From assembly GCA_964527565.1 (NCBI GenBank), contig CAZGOY010000001.1, positions 186,001-250,000 of the forward strand: a DNA stretch of 64,000 bases, written 5' to 3'. This DNA is from JAGXQV01 sp964527565 (GTDB taxonomy: Bacteria > Pseudomonadota > Gammaproteobacteria > Burkholderiales > Sulfuricellaceae). The notes under the pieces were generated by a model. It searched no databases. It had not been told where the DNA came from and saw only the letters and a list, made by a program, of their open reading frames with translations. The position numbers and the translations under genes are program-made. Shown here in pieces: positions 7,572-17,983 of the stretch; positions within the stretch are counted from its first letter, which is position 1; every line of letters starts with the position of its first letter.

Positions 7572-8276
7572 ATGGCGGGTGAACATATTTACAAGCAGTT
7601 CGATGCGGAGCTGGAAAGCGTGCGCGCGATGGTGCTGCAAATGGGCGGGCTGGTCGAAGAACAGATCGTGCGCGCCATTGAGGCCTTGACCACCGGCGAC
7701 GAGGAAATCGCCAACCGGGTGATCGCCGACGACCACAAGGTCAATGCGCTGGACGTCAATATCGACGAGCAGTGCACCCACATCATCGCGCGCCGCCAGC
7801 CCACCGCCGGCGATTTGCGCCTGGTGATGACGGTGATCAAGACCATTTCCGATCTCGAACGCATCGGCGACAAGGCGGGCAAGATCGCGCGCCTGTCCAA
7901 GCGCATTTACAGTTCCGGCCTGTCGCGCCCGCGTTTCCGCGAAATCGAACTGATGAGCGAACTGGTGCTGGAAATGCTGCGCAAGGCGCTCGACGCCTTC
8001 GCCCGCATGGACGCGACGCTGGCGGTGGATGTGAGCCGCGCCGACGAAAAGGTCGACGAGGAATTCCGCTCGGTTTTCCGCCAGCTCATTACCTTCATGA
8101 TGGAAGACCCGCGCACCATCTCGCAATCGCTTGACGTGATGTTCACCGCCAAGGCCATCGAGCGCATCGGCGACCATGCCAAGAATATCGCCGAATACGT
8201 GATCTACACGGTGAAGGGCAAGGATGTGCGCCACGTCTCCCCCGCCGAAATCGAGCAGCAAGTGCGCGGACAATAA
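7572..8276 (+). CDS. phoU: Phosphate signalling protein PhoU
   Basis: Peripheral regulator that couples the Pst phosphate transporter to the PhoR sensor and keeps the Pho regulon off when phosphate is plentiful. 234 residues, all helical, with two PhoU repeats and the conserved metal-binding helices: RLVMTVIKTISDLERIGDKAGKIA in the first and MFTAKAIERIGDHAKNIAEYVIY in the second. No pstSCAB genes are in the window. The next gene, ppx, starts 8 bases after the stop, so phosphate signalling and polyphosphate breakdown are probably cotranscribed. Confidence 0.95.
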   Translation: MAGEHIYKQFDAELESVRAMVLQMGGLVEEQIVRAIEALTTGDEEIANRVIADDHKVNALDVNIDEQCTHIIARRQPTAGDLRLVMTVIKTISDLERIGDKAGKIARLSKRIYSSGLSRPRFREIELMSELVLEMLRKALDAFARMDATLAVDVSRADEKVDEEFRSVFRQLITFMMEDPRTISQSLDVMFTAKAIERIGDHAKNIAEYVIYTVKGKDVRHVSPAEIEQQVRGQ

Positions 8277-8284
8277 TTTCGCCG

Positions 8285-9769
8285 ATGAAAGCCTATTCCA
8301 CCGTTGCCGCCGTCGACCTGGGGTCCAACAGCTTCCGGTTGCAGGTGGCGCGGGTGGAGGATGACCAGCTTTACCCTCTCGATGCCCTGAAAGACACGGT
8401 GCGCCTGGCTGCCGGCCTCTCCGACGACAAGGTGCTCGACCAGGAAACGCGCGACCGCGCCCTCGCCAGCCTGAAGCGTTTCGGCGAGCGCCTGCGCGGC
8501 CTGCCGCCGGAAGCGGTGCGGGCGGTGGCGACCAACACCTTCCGCGTGGCCAAGAATGCCCCCGTGTTCCTCGCCGAAGCCGAAGCGGCGCTGGGCTTTC
8601 CCATCGAAATCATCGCCGGGCGCGAGGAAGCGCGCCTCATCTATCTCGGCGTTTCGCACAGCCTGCCGGCATCGCGCGACAAGCGCCTGGTGATCGACAT
8701 CGGCGGCGGTTCCACCGAGTTCGTCATCGGCACCGGGCACAAGCCGCAGGTGATGGAAAGCTTGTACATGGGCTGCGTCAGCTACAGTCGGCGCTTTTTC
8801 CCCGACGGCAAGGTCACCAAGAGCGCCATGCAGCGCGCGGAACTAACCGCGCGCAATGAAATCCAGTTGATCTCCAGCGCCTACTATGCCGGCCATTGGC
8901 AGCAGGCGGTCGGCTCTTCAGGCAGCGCGCGCGCGCTGGCCGAAATCATCGAGGCCAACGGCTGGGCGGAGGCGGGCATCACCCGTGAGGGTCTCGACAA
9001 TCTGCGCGCCGCCCTCATCAAGGCGGGTTGCTGCAGCAGGCTATCCCTGGCCGGGCTGCGCCCCGACCGCGTGCCGGTGCTGCCCGGCGGCTTCGCCATT
9101 ATGGCGGCGGCCTTTGCCGAACTGGGCATTGAAGGCATGACGGTGGTGGATACAGCGTTGCGCGAGGGGGTGCTGTACGACATGCTCGGGCGCTTTCACC
9201 GCCACGATATGCGCGAAACCACGGCGCGCCGTTTCATGCGGCGCTACCAGGTCGATCCGGTGCAGGCCGGGCGCGTGGAGACGCTGGGCGTCGAACTGTT
9301 GCGGCAACTATCCGACACCCTGCCGCTCGATGTGGAAACCGCGCTGCAATTCTTTTCCTGGGCGGCGCGCCTGCATGAAATCGGCCTGGGCATTGCCCAT
9401 GCGGGTTATCACAAGCATTCCGCCTACATCCTGGAAAATGCCGACATGCCCGGTTTTTCGCGCAAGGAGCAGGCGCGTCTCGCCCTGCTGGTGCTGGCGC
9501 AACGCGGCGCTTTGGGCAAGATACTGAACCAAGCTCCGGCCCAGCAGGATTGGGCATTGGTACTGGCGTTGCGCTTGGCGGTGCTGTTCTGCCGCAATCG
9601 CATGGAGCCGGATTTTCCGCGTGAAATGCACCTTGAGGCCATCGGCAACGGCTTCCAGTTGACCCTGGACAAGAGCTGGCTGGCGCACAACCCGCTGACG
9701 CAAACCGCGCTGGAAAGCGAAAGCAAGGACTGGAAAGCCATCGGCAAACGCCTGCTGGTAACGGCGTGA
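8285..9769 (+). CDS. ppx: Exopolyphosphatase (Ppx/GppA family)
   Basis: Releases phosphate from polyphosphate chains, or removes the 5' phosphate of pppGpp; the two activities cannot be told apart from sequence. 494 residues. N-terminal ASKHA-type phosphate-binding loops AAVDLGSNSFRLQVA and VIDIGGGSTEFVIG, then the C-terminal HD-like helical domain (FFSWAARLHEIGLGIAHAGYHKHSAYIL). Follows phoU closely, which favours a polyphosphate role. Confidence 0.93.
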   Translation: MKAYSTVAAVDLGSNSFRLQVARVEDDQLYPLDALKDTVRLAAGLSDDKVLDQETRDRALASLKRFGERLRGLPPEAVRAVATNTFRVAKNAPVFLAEAEAALGFPIEIIAGREEARLIYLGVSHSLPASRDKRLVIDIGGGSTEFVIGTGHKPQVMESLYMGCVSYSRRFFPDGKVTKSAMQRAELTARNEIQLISSAYYAGHWQQAVGSSGSARALAEIIEANGWAEAGITREGLDNLRAALIKAGCCSRLSLAGLRPDRVPVLPGGFAIMAAAFAELGIEGMTVVDTALREGVLYDMLGRFHRHDMRETTARRFMRRYQVDPVQAGRVETLGVELLRQLSDTLPLDVETALQFFSWAARLHEIGLGIAHAGYHKHSAYILENADMPGFSRKEQARLALLVLAQRGALGKILNQAPAQQDWALVLALRLAVLFCRNRMEPDFPREMHLEAIGNGFQLTLDKSWLAHNPLTQTALESESKDWKAIGKRLLVTA

Positions 9770-9779
9770 TAAACACGGC

Positions 9780-10400
9780 ATGTCCATGAAACCGCACTGG
9801 GAACAAGTCTACGCCGCCAAGGCCGCCCATTCGGTGAGCTGGTTTCAGGAACGCGCGGCATGTTCCCTGCAACTCATTTGCGCCAGCGGCGCCGGGCGCG
9901 AGGCCGACATCATCGACGTGGGCGGCGGCGCTTCGACCTTGATCGACGACCTGTTGGCGGCCGGTTACAGTCGCGTTTCCGTGCTCGACATCTCGTCAGC
10001 CGCGCTGGCGGCGGCGCAACGCCGCCTGGGAGAGCATAGCGGATGCGTGCGCTGGCTGGAAGCCGACATCATGCGGGCCGATCTGCCATCACGGCACTTC
10101 GACGTCTGGCACGACCGCGCGGTCTTTCATTTTCTCACCACCCCGGAAGCCCGTGCCGCCTACCTTGCGGTGGTAGCGCACGCCGTGAAGCCGGGCGGGG
10201 ACGCCATCATCGCCACTTTCGCCGAAGACGGCCCCGAGCAATGCAGCGGCCTGCCGGTGGTGCGCTACAGCGCGGAAAGCCTGCACGCCGAATTCGGGGT
10301 CGGCTTCGCGCTCCTGCATCATGAGCGGGAAGCCCATCTCACACCCTTCGGCACGGTGCAGCCGTTCGTTTACTGCCATTTCCGCAAGCTGGCGTCGTAA
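9780..10400 (+). CDS. Class I SAM-dependent methyltransferase, substrate unknown
   Basis: 206 residues with a Rossmann-type AdoMet fold: motif I DIIDVGGGASTLIDDLL, then VSVLDISSAALAAAQRRLG, WLEADIM and the motif III region WHDRAVFHFLTTPEARAAYL. Starts MKPHWEQVYAAK, a pattern shared with small methyltransferases of the UbiE/TehB-like group (W-D-x-x-Y-x-x-K). The substrate cannot be inferred; thiol or metalloid methyltransferases share this layout. It follows ppx by 10 bases and converges with pgm. Confidence 0.85.
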   Translation: MSMKPHWEQVYAAKAAHSVSWFQERAACSLQLICASGAGREADIIDVGGGASTLIDDLLAAGYSRVSVLDISSAALAAAQRRLGEHSGCVRWLEADIMRADLPSRHFDVWHDRAVFHFLTTPEARAAYLAVVAHAVKPGGDAIIATFAEDGPEQCSGLPVVRYSAESLHAEFGVGFALLHHEREAHLTPFGTVQPFVYCHFRKLAS

Positions 10401-10409
10401 GGCGGTCTT

Positions 10410-12047
10410 CTATCCTTCCAAAGCCTGCGTGACGATTTCCCGCGCCTCCTCGACAATGCGCGCCAGGTGTTCGGCGCTCTTGAAGCTCTCCGCATAAATC
10501 TTGTAGATGTCTTCGGTGCCGGAGGGGCGCGCGGCGAACCAGCCGTTTTCCGTCACCACCTTGAGTCCGCCGATGGGCGCATCGTTGCCGGGGGCGCGCG
10601 TGAAGCGGGCCGTGATGGGCTCGCCCGCCAGCATGGCGGCGCTCACCTTTTCACCGGTCAACTGCTTGAAGGCGGCTTTCTGCGCCGGGGTAGCGGCGGC
10701 GTCGATGCGCGTGTAGTACGGCGTGCCGTGGCGGGCGGCGAGTTCCTGGTAATAGCGACCGGGGTCCTTGCCGGTGACGGCGGTGATTTCAGCGGCCAGC
10801 AGCCCCATGATGATGCCGTCCTTGTCGGTGCTCCACGCCGTGCCGTCGCGGCGCAGGAAGCTCGCGCCGGCGCTCTCCTCGCCGCCGAAGCACAGGGTGC
10901 CCGCCAGCAGGCCGGGGGCGAACCACTTGAAGCCGACCGGCACCTCCAGCAGCGTGCGTCCCAGTTCGCCCACCACGCGGTCGATCAGTCCGCTCGATAC
11001 CAGGGTCTTGCCCACGGCGGCGTTTTGCGGCCATTGCGCGCGATGGGTCAACAGGTAATGGATGGCGACGGCCAGAAAATGATTGGGGTTGAGCAGGCCC
11101 ACCGAGGGCGCGACGATGCCGTGGCGATCCACGTCGGCGTCGTTGCCCCAGGCGATGTCGAAGCGATCTTTGAGCTTCACCAGGCTGGTCATGGCCCAGG
11201 GGCTGGAGCAATCCATGCGGATCTTGCCGTCGTGATCCAGCGTCATGAAGGCAAAGGCGGGATCAACCTGGGTGTTTACCACCTCAATGTTCAGGCCGTA
11301 TTTTTCGGCAATCGGCTGCCAGTAGGCCACGGCGGCACCGCCCAGCGGGTCGACGCCGATTTTCAGCCCGGCTGCGCGGATGGCGGCCATGTCGATGACG
11401 TTTTCCAGGTCGGCGATGTAGGGTGCGGCGAAATCCTGCTGCTGCACGCACGGCGCGGCCAGCGCCTGCTCGTAGGAAAGCCGTTTTACGTCACGGTTGC
11501 CCCCGCTCATCAGCGCATTGGCGCGTTGCTCGATCCAGCCGGTGACGTCGGTATCCGCCGGGCCGCCGTTGGGCGGGTTGTACTTGATGCCGCCATCGCG
11601 CGGAGGGTTGTGCGAAGGCGTGATAACGATCCCATCGGCGCGCGGCGCGGCGGCGGCGCGATTGTGCGCGAGTATCGCCCGCGAAATCACCGGCGTCGGC
11701 GTATAGCCGCCGCCGGACTGGATGCGCGTCTCGACGCCGTTGGCCGCCAGCACTTCCAGCGCGCTGCGTTGCGCCGGGGCGGACAGGGCGTGGGTATCCA
11801 TGCCGAGATAGAGCGGCCCGGCAATGCCCTGCGCGGCGCGATGCTCGCACACCGCCTGCATGATGGCGTGGATGTGCATTTCGTTGAAGCTGCGGTTCAG
11901 AGAGCTGCCGCGATGGCCGCTGGTGCCGAACGCCACACGCTGCAGGGAGTCGGAGGGATCAGGGCGCTCATGATAGGCGGCGAGCAGCGCAGGGATGTTG
12001 GTGAGCACTTCGGCGGGAGCGGGTTGTCCGGCGAGGGGGTGGGGCAT
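10410..12047 (-). CDS. pgm: Phosphoglucomutase (alpha-D-glucose phosphate-specific)
   Basis: Interconverts glucose 1-phosphate and glucose 6-phosphate, linking glycolysis to glycogen and surface sugars. 545 residues, as in E. coli Pgm. The phosphoserine loop is ITPSHNPPRDGGIKYN, the metal loop GNDADVDRHG, the sugar loop GGEESAGASFLRR, and the C-terminal phosphate loop ARPSGTEDIYKIY. The start at 12047 (MPHPLAGQ) has GGAGAAACACC just upstream; the frame runs seven codons further. Single gene. Confidence 0.95.
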   Translation of the reverse strand: MPHPLAGQPAPAEVLTNIPALLAAYHERPDPSDSLQRVAFGTSGHRGSSLNRSFNEMHIHAIMQAVCEHRAAQGIAGPLYLGMDTHALSAPAQRSALEVLAANGVETRIQSGGGYTPTPVISRAILAHNRAAAAPRADGIVITPSHNPPRDGGIKYNPPNGGPADTDVTGWIEQRANALMSGGNRDVKRLSYEQALAAPCVQQQDFAAPYIADLENVIDMAAIRAAGLKIGVDPLGGAAVAYWQPIAEKYGLNIEVVNTQVDPAFAFMTLDHDGKIRMDCSSPWAMTSLVKLKDRFDIAWGNDADVDRHGIVAPSVGLLNPNHFLAVAIHYLLTHRAQWPQNAAVGKTLVSSGLIDRVVGELGRTLLEVPVGFKWFAPGLLAGTLCFGGEESAGASFLRRDGTAWSTDKDGIIMGLLAAEITAVTGKDPGRYYQELAARHGTPYYTRIDAAATPAQKAAFKQLTGEKVSAAMLAGEPITARFTRAPGNDAPIGGLKVVTENGWFAARPSGTEDIYKIYAESFKSAEHLARIVEEAREIVTQALEG

Positions 12048-12223
12048 GGTGTTTCTCCAGGATGGCAAATGTCAACTTCGGAATGATAACCCCGCCGCGT
12101 GGAGCGGGATAGCTCCGGCAGGCCAAGCCATTCCTGAAGCGTAGCGCATCAAATGGTACCCCAGTCAGGGCAGCCCTGATAAATTACCGTCTTTGCCGCT
12201 GAATGCGAAAGTCCGACAGGCTG

Positions 12224-12706
12224 CTAGTCGAAAAACGTGCGTGCTGCTTCCAGCCGCTGGGCATAATAGGCGGATTTCAGACTGCTAATCTTGATCTTGC
12301 CGTTACGGCTAGGGGCATGGATGAAGCGGTCGTCGCCCAGGTAGATGCCGACATGGGAAAAACGCTGACCGCTGGTATTGAAAAAAACCAGGTCGCCGGG
12401 CGCCAGTCTTTCCGGTTCGATGGCCTTACCGATTCCGGCAATCCGCGCAGCGTTGTGCGGAAGGTTCAGCCCGGTCGCATTGCGATAGATGTAGCTCACC
12501 ATGCCGCTGCAATCCAGCCCGCTTTCCGGATTCTTGCCGCCGAAGCGGTAATCGACCCCCATCAAACCCAGTGCATACATCACCACTTCGCGCCCCTGTT
12601 CGCTGGCGCGCGGCGGCGCGGACGGCGGCACGGCGGCACAGGCTGCCAGCAGAAGCGCAAGGAAAGGCAGGGCTGATTTCAAAAGGCGCGACAGGACGGA
12701 GATCAT
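12224..12706 (-). CDS. NlpC/P60-family lipoprotein, cell-wall endopeptidase
   Basis: 160 residues. A signal sequence ends in the lipobox LLLAAC, so the protein is lipid-anchored in the envelope. The NlpC/P60 cysteine peptidase domain has the catalytic Cys in LDCSGMVSYIY, His in FSHVGIYLGDDRFIHAPS and the supporting polar residue after it, as in Spr/NlpC D,L-endopeptidases that cut peptide cross-bridges in murein. Start at 12706 (MISVLSRLL) gives a normal signal peptide. Divergent from the small gene at 12792. Confidence 0.92.
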   Translation of the reverse strand: MISVLSRLLKSALPFLALLLAACAAVPPSAPPRASEQGREVVMYALGLMGVDYRFGGKNPESGLDCSGMVSYIYRNATGLNLPHNAARIAGIGKAIEPERLAPGDLVFFNTSGQRFSHVGIYLGDDRFIHAPSRNGKIKISSLKSAYYAQRLEAARTFFD

Positions 12707-12791
12707 GGCAAGATGTTCGGCCACCGTTGACAAAGCTTTAGCGTCATCCCACTATACCCTCAGTCAATTCCTTTTGCAGAAAGCCGACACC

Positions 12792-13067
12792 ATGCCCCAC
12801 GCCATGAAAGACCAGGAACTCGCCATGTTGCGCACGGAACTGGAAATGTTGATGAAAGAACGCCAGACCCTGCTGAAAATTGCCGGTGCCGCCGCCGTAT
12901 TCGTCGCCGAGCTCGACCCCGACCAGTTGCCGGAAGGCACCTGGGATGCCGCTGACATCCTGGCGGAAAGCCTCAACGGGGTTTCCGAGGAAACCCTGCG
13001 CGACGCGCTGGAGATCGTTCGGGCGGAAATCGTCCCCGAGGGCCGCCCGGACAATGACTCGAATTGA
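12792..13067 (+). CDS. Small helical protein, paralogue of the gene at 58779-59006
   Basis: About 91 residues from MPHAMKDQELAMLRTELEM (an ATG at 12804 is equally possible). It begins with a short coiled-coil-like helix (LRTELEMLMKERQTLL), then KIAGAAAVFVAELDPDQLP and an acidic helical C-terminus. The protein at 58779-59006 shares the plan LRTE, K-E-R-x-x-L, I-x-GAA-x-V and a D-D spaced tail, so they are paralogues. I do not know a function. It lies 41 bases before the aldolase gene and may be cotranscribed with it. Confidence 0.7.
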   Translation: MPHAMKDQELAMLRTELEMLMKERQTLLKIAGAAAVFVAELDPDQLPEGTWDAADILAESLNGVSEETLRDALEIVRAEIVPEGRPDNDSN

Positions 13068-13108
13068 TCCCCCCACTGTACCAATCACTGTTCCAAGGAG
13101 AGTACGCC

Positions 13109-14158
<1,050 letters not shown>

Positions 14159-14236
14159 GCGCCTGCGAATAAATCTACTGCGCTTCCCCATCCGGGCGCC
14201 GTTCGTCCGCGCGCCCGGAAATTCCGGGAAAAACGC

Positions 14237-14266
14237 TTGACACCCCGGCGCCCTCCTTCCTAACAT
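14237..14266 (+). promoter_or_regulatory. Sigma-70-like promoter for ispB
   Basis: A perfect TTGACA (14237-14242) and TAACAT (14261-14266) are separated by 18 bases, 30 bases before the GTG start of ispB, in the 138-base gap after the aldolase gene. Confidence 0.6.
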
Positions 14267-14296
14267 CCGTTCTTTTCATTGTTTCGGGCTGTTTTC

Positions 14297-15265
14297 GTGT
14301 CGATAGAAAGCATACGGGCACCCATCGAGCAGGATATGCGCGCCGTGGATGAAGTCATCCGCCAGCGCCTTTACTCCGATGTGGTGCTGATCCGCCAAGT
14401 GGCGGAATACATTATCAACAGCGGCGGCAAGCGCCTGCGCCCGGCGCTGGTGCTGCTTTCCGCCGGGGCCTGCGGCTATCGCGGCCAGCAACACCTGGAG
14501 CTGGCGGCGGTCATCGAATTCATCCACACCGCCACCCTGCTGCACGACGACGTGGTCGATGAATCCGCCCTGCGGCGCGGCAACCCCACCGCCAACACCC
14601 TGTTCGGCAACGCCGCCAGCGTGCTGGTCGGCGATTTCCTCTATTCGCGCGCCTTCCAGATGATGATGGGCGCCAACAGCCTGCGCGTGATGGCGGTGAT
14701 GGCGGATGCCACCAACATTATCGCCGAGGGCGAGGTGCTGCAACTACTCAATTGCCACGACGCCGACATCGACGAGGCGCGCTACCTGCAAGTGATCCAC
14801 TACAAGACCGCCAAACTGTTCGAGGCCGCCACGCGCCTGGGCGCAATCCTGGGCGATGCGCCGCGCGCGACCGAAGACGCCATGGCCGAGTACGGCATGC
14901 GCCTGGGTACGGCTTTCCAGTTGATCGATGACGTGCTGGACTATTCCGGCGACCACGCCGAAACCGGTAAGAACGTTGGCGACGACCTGGCCGAAGGTAA
15001 GCCCACCCTGCCGTTGATCCACGCCATGCGCAACGGCAACGCCCGGCAGGCGGCGGCGGTGCGCCGCGCCATCGAGGAAGGCGGGCTGGACGACTTGCAG
15101 GAGGTGTTGCAGGCGATCCTTGAAACCGGCGCGCTGGACAGCGTGCGCGAGCAGGCACGCCGCGAGGCGGATGCCGCCTGCGCGGCAATTTCTTGCCTGC
15201 CGGATTCAAATCACAAGGAATCTTTGCTACAATTGGCGGACTTTGCGGTGACGCGAAGTTTCTAG
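14297..15265 (+). CDS. ispB: Polyprenyl diphosphate synthase (octaprenyl type)
   Basis: Builds the long isoprenoid tail of ubiquinone/menaquinone by adding isopentenyl units to farnesyl diphosphate. 322 residues from a GTG start (VSIESIRAPI...), chosen because related betaproteobacterial proteins begin with the same residues; a TTG six codons upstream is in frame. Both Asp-rich motifs are present: LLHDDVVDES (residues 82-90) and QLIDDVLDYSGDHAETGKN. GGKRLRPALV binds substrate. The chain length (C40) is by family habit, not proven here. tRNA-Pro follows in the same direction. Confidence 0.92.
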   Translation: MSIESIRAPIEQDMRAVDEVIRQRLYSDVVLIRQVAEYIINSGGKRLRPALVLLSAGACGYRGQQHLELAAVIEFIHTATLLHDDVVDESALRRGNPTANTLFGNAASVLVGDFLYSRAFQMMMGANSLRVMAVMADATNIIAEGEVLQLLNCHDADIDEARYLQVIHYKTAKLFEAATRLGAILGDAPRATEDAMAEYGMRLGTAFQLIDDVLDYSGDHAETGKNVGDDLAEGKPTLPLIHAMRNGNARQAAAVRRAIEEGGLDDLQEVLQAILETGALDSVREQARREADAACAAISCLPDSNHKESLLQLADFAVTRSF

Positions 15266-15291
15266 CCGGTTCCGGCTGGATTCAGGTATTT

Positions 15292-15370
<79 letters not shown>

Positions 15371-15598
15371 AACGCAATTTTCTGATTTAAACAAAGTTTG
15401 AACTCCAGAAACATCCGGTGTGATGCAAACGCTGGTCCAATTTCTTGAGGAATTGGCATGCGCGAAAGCAAACGGCGGGAACTGGTTGGCAACACGACGA
15501 TTTCAGCTCGTTTGGCTGCACCGAACAATGCAGACCAGCAACCTTTTCCCTTCCGAAAGTAATAGAATCCCCCTTTTACTGTTTTCAGATGATCGCGA

Positions 15599-16012
15599 AT
15601 GGTCGGCATACTCATCATCGCGCACGGTAATTTGGGCGACAGCCTGATTCACTGCGCTCAGCACGTTTTTTCCGGTAAGGAATTGCCGTTGCGCCAGCTC
15701 GGCGTGACGGTGGACGACGACCCTGCGGCCCTGTTGCCGCAGGCACTGGATCTGGTGCGCCAGCTTGACGAGGGCGACGGCGTTCTGGTTCTGACCGACA
15801 TGTACGGCGCGACGCCTTCCAACATCGCCTGCCGCCTGCTCGAACCGGGGCGCATTGAGGGGGTGGCCGGCGTCAGCATGCCGATGCTGGTACGCGCGTT
15901 GACCTATTGCGCCAGCCCGATGACCACGGTGGTGGAAAAAACCCTTTCCGGTGGCCGCGACGGCGTGGTGCACATTACCATGGAAGCTTGTGATGTTACT
16001 GCAAGATATTGA
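15599..16012 (+). CDS. PTS EIIA component, mannose (EIIA-Man) type
   Basis: 137 residues. The N-terminus MVGILIIAHGNLGDSL places the phosphorylated His at residue 9, as in EIIA-Man domains, and VLTDMYGATPSNIA is the conserved second motif. It is the first gene of a three-gene operon with HPr and EI and no EIIB or EIIC permease in sight. In betaproteobacteria such permease-free PTS branches serve regulation rather than sugar uptake; the target here is unknown. Its end overlaps the HPr gene by 20 bases. Confidence 0.9.
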   Translation: MVGILIIAHGNLGDSLIHCAQHVFSGKELPLRQLGVTVDDDPAALLPQALDLVRQLDEGDGVLVLTDMYGATPSNIACRLLEPGRIEGVAGVSMPMLVRALTYCASPMTTVVEKTLSGGRDGVVHITMEACDVTARY

Positions 16013-16262
16013 AATAACAAATAAACTCGGGTTGCATGCGCGGGCCTCAGCGAAACTCACCCAATTGGCCGGACAGTTCAAAAGCACTGTCTGGATTAGC
16101 CGCTCAGATCGGCGTGTCAACGCCAAGAGCATCATGGGGGTGATGATGCTGGCCGCCAACAAGGGCAGTTCAGTGAGCCTGGAAATCGATGGCGAGGACG
16201 AAGCTCAAGCCATGAGTGCGCTGGTCGCGCTGATTGCCGATAAATTTGGAGAAGGCGAGTGA
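15993..16262 (+). CDS. ptsH: Phosphocarrier protein HPr
   Basis: 89 residues. His15 in LGLHARASAK accepts phosphate from EI; Ser46 in VNAKSIMGVMML is at the position phosphorylated by HPr kinase, and the sequence context suggests that regulation may exist here, although no hprK is in the window. The start at 15993 (MLLQDIEI) fits the family and overlaps the EIIA gene by 20 bases. The stop overlaps the EI start. Confidence 0.95.
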   Translation: MLLQDIEITNKLGLHARASAKLTQLAGQFKSTVWISRSDRRVNAKSIMGVMMLAANKGSSVSLEIDGEDEAQAMSALVALIADKFGEGE

Positions 16263-17983
16263 GTTTCACCCTGCATGGGGTCGGTGTATCCGGCGGCATC
16301 GCCATCGGTTATGCCCACCTGATTTCGCACGCCGTGCTGGAGGTGCCGCACTACGTGGTGCCGCACGACCAGCTGGTGGCGGAAATCGAGCGCTTCCAGG
16401 CGGCCATCGTCACCACCCGCACGGAGCTGGAATCCCTGCGCGTCAACATTCCACCCGGCGCGCCGCCGGAATATGCAGCGTTCCTCGATTTGCACTTGCT
16501 GATTCTGGAGGATTCCACCCTTTCCGTGGTGCCGCTGCAGCTGATCGAAGCCCAGCAGGTCAACGCCGAATGGGCGCTGAAACAGCAGATGGACGCCCTG
16601 CTCGTGCAGTTCCAGCAGATCGAGGACGACTACCTGCGCGAACGCGAGCGCGACGTGGTGCAGGTGGTGGAGCGCGTGCTCAAGGCCCTGCTTGGACAGC
16701 CCAGCGCCATGCCCCTGCCGACGGCCAGCGAACAAAGCCGCATTTTGGTGGCGCACGATCTGTCGCCCGCCGACATGATCCTGTTCAAGCAGAACCGCAT
16801 CGCCGCCTTTACCACCGATGTCGGCGGCGCCACTTCGCACACCGCGATCATGGCGCGCAGCCTGAACATCCCCTCCATCGTCGCGCTGCACCATGCGCGC
16901 ACGATCATTCACGAAAACGAGTTGCTGATTGTCGATGGTCAGCAGGGCGTGGTGATCGTCAACCCGGACAAGCAGGTGCTGGCCGAATATAAGCTGCGCC
17001 AGAGCCAGTGGGAACTGGAAAAGCAGAAGCTCAAGCGCTTGAAGACCACCACAGCCACCACGCTGGACGGCGTGCCGGTGGAACTGCACGCCAACATCGA
17101 GTTGCCGCAGGACCTGGTGCAGGTGAAGGAGGCGGGGGCCACCGGGATTGGCTTGTTCCGCAGCGAATTCCTGTTTCTCAACCGCGACGGCCTGCCGGAC
17201 GAGGAGGAGCAATATCGCGCCTACCTCCAGGTGGCGCAGGAAATGCGCGGGTTGCCTGTCACCATCCGCACCCTCGATTTGGGCGCCGACAAGCATCTCA
17301 CCGGCACCACCCGCGAAAGCGCCAATCCCGCGCTGGGTTTGCGCGCCATCCGCCTGTGCCTGGCCGAGCCTCAACTGTTCCACACCCAGTTGCGCGCCAT
17401 TCTGCGCGCTTCGGCCTACGGCAAGGTGCGCATCCTGATTCCCATGCTGTCGTCGCTGGCGGAATTGCGCCAGGCCCGCCACATGATCGTCCACGCCAAA
17501 CAAAGCCTGGCATTGGAGGAAATCCCCTTTGATCCCAACGTACCTATCGGGGGCATGATCGAGATCCCGGCGGCGGCGCTGGCGGCGCAGGCGTTTGCCC
17601 GCGAACTGGATTTTCTTTCCATCGGCACCAACGACCTGATCCAGTACACCCTGGCCATCGACCGCACCGACGATGCCGTGGCGCACCTCTACGACCCCTT
17701 GCATCCGGCGGTGCTGCAACTGATCGCCGATACCATCAGCGCCGCCGACAAGGTGGGCATCCCCGTATCCGTTTGCGGCGAAATGGCTGGCGACCCGCTG
17801 TTGACCCGCCTGCTGCTGGGGCTGGGCTTGCGCCGTTTTTCCATGCATCCGGCGCATATCCTGACGGTCAAGCAACAGGTGCTGAAAGCCGAATTGCCGA
17901 AAATCAGTAGCATCGCGCAAAAAATGCTGAAAACACACGACCCGGAAAAAATGCATCACTTGCTGGTGCGGCTCAACCAGTGA
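16259..17983 (+). CDS. ptsI: PTS enzyme I (phosphoenolpyruvate-protein phosphotransferase)
   Basis: 574 residues. Transfers phosphate from PEP to HPr. The active histidine lies in GGATSHTAIMARS; the PEP-binding TIM barrel has GATGIGLFRSEFLFL, GIMIEIP-like GGMIEIPAAAL, FLSIGTNDLIQYTLAIDR and the cysteine motif VSVCGEMAGDP. GTG start at 16259, overlapping the ptsH stop. Together with EIIA-Man and HPr it makes a complete phosphorelay with no transporter. Confidence 0.97.
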   Translation: MSFTLHGVGVSGGIAIGYAHLISHAVLEVPHYVVPHDQLVAEIERFQAAIVTTRTELESLRVNIPPGAPPEYAAFLDLHLLILEDSTLSVVPLQLIEAQQVNAEWALKQQMDALLVQFQQIEDDYLRERERDVVQVVERVLKALLGQPSAMPLPTASEQSRILVAHDLSPADMILFKQNRIAAFTTDVGGATSHTAIMARSLNIPSIVALHHARTIIHENELLIVDGQQGVVIVNPDKQVLAEYKLRQSQWELEKQKLKRLKTTTATTLDGVPVELHANIELPQDLVQVKEAGATGIGLFRSEFLFLNRDGLPDEEEQYRAYLQVAQEMRGLPVTIRTLDLGADKHLTGTTRESANPALGLRAIRLCLAEPQLFHTQLRAILRASAYGKVRILIPMLSSLAELRQARHMIVHAKQSLALEEIPFDPNVPIGGMIEIPAAALAAQAFARELDFLSIGTNDLIQYTLAIDRTDDAVAHLYDPLHPAVLQLIADTISAADKVGIPVSVCGEMAGDPLLTRLLLGLGLRRFSMHPAHILTVKQQVLKAELPKISSIAQKMLKTHDPEKMHHLLVRLNQ

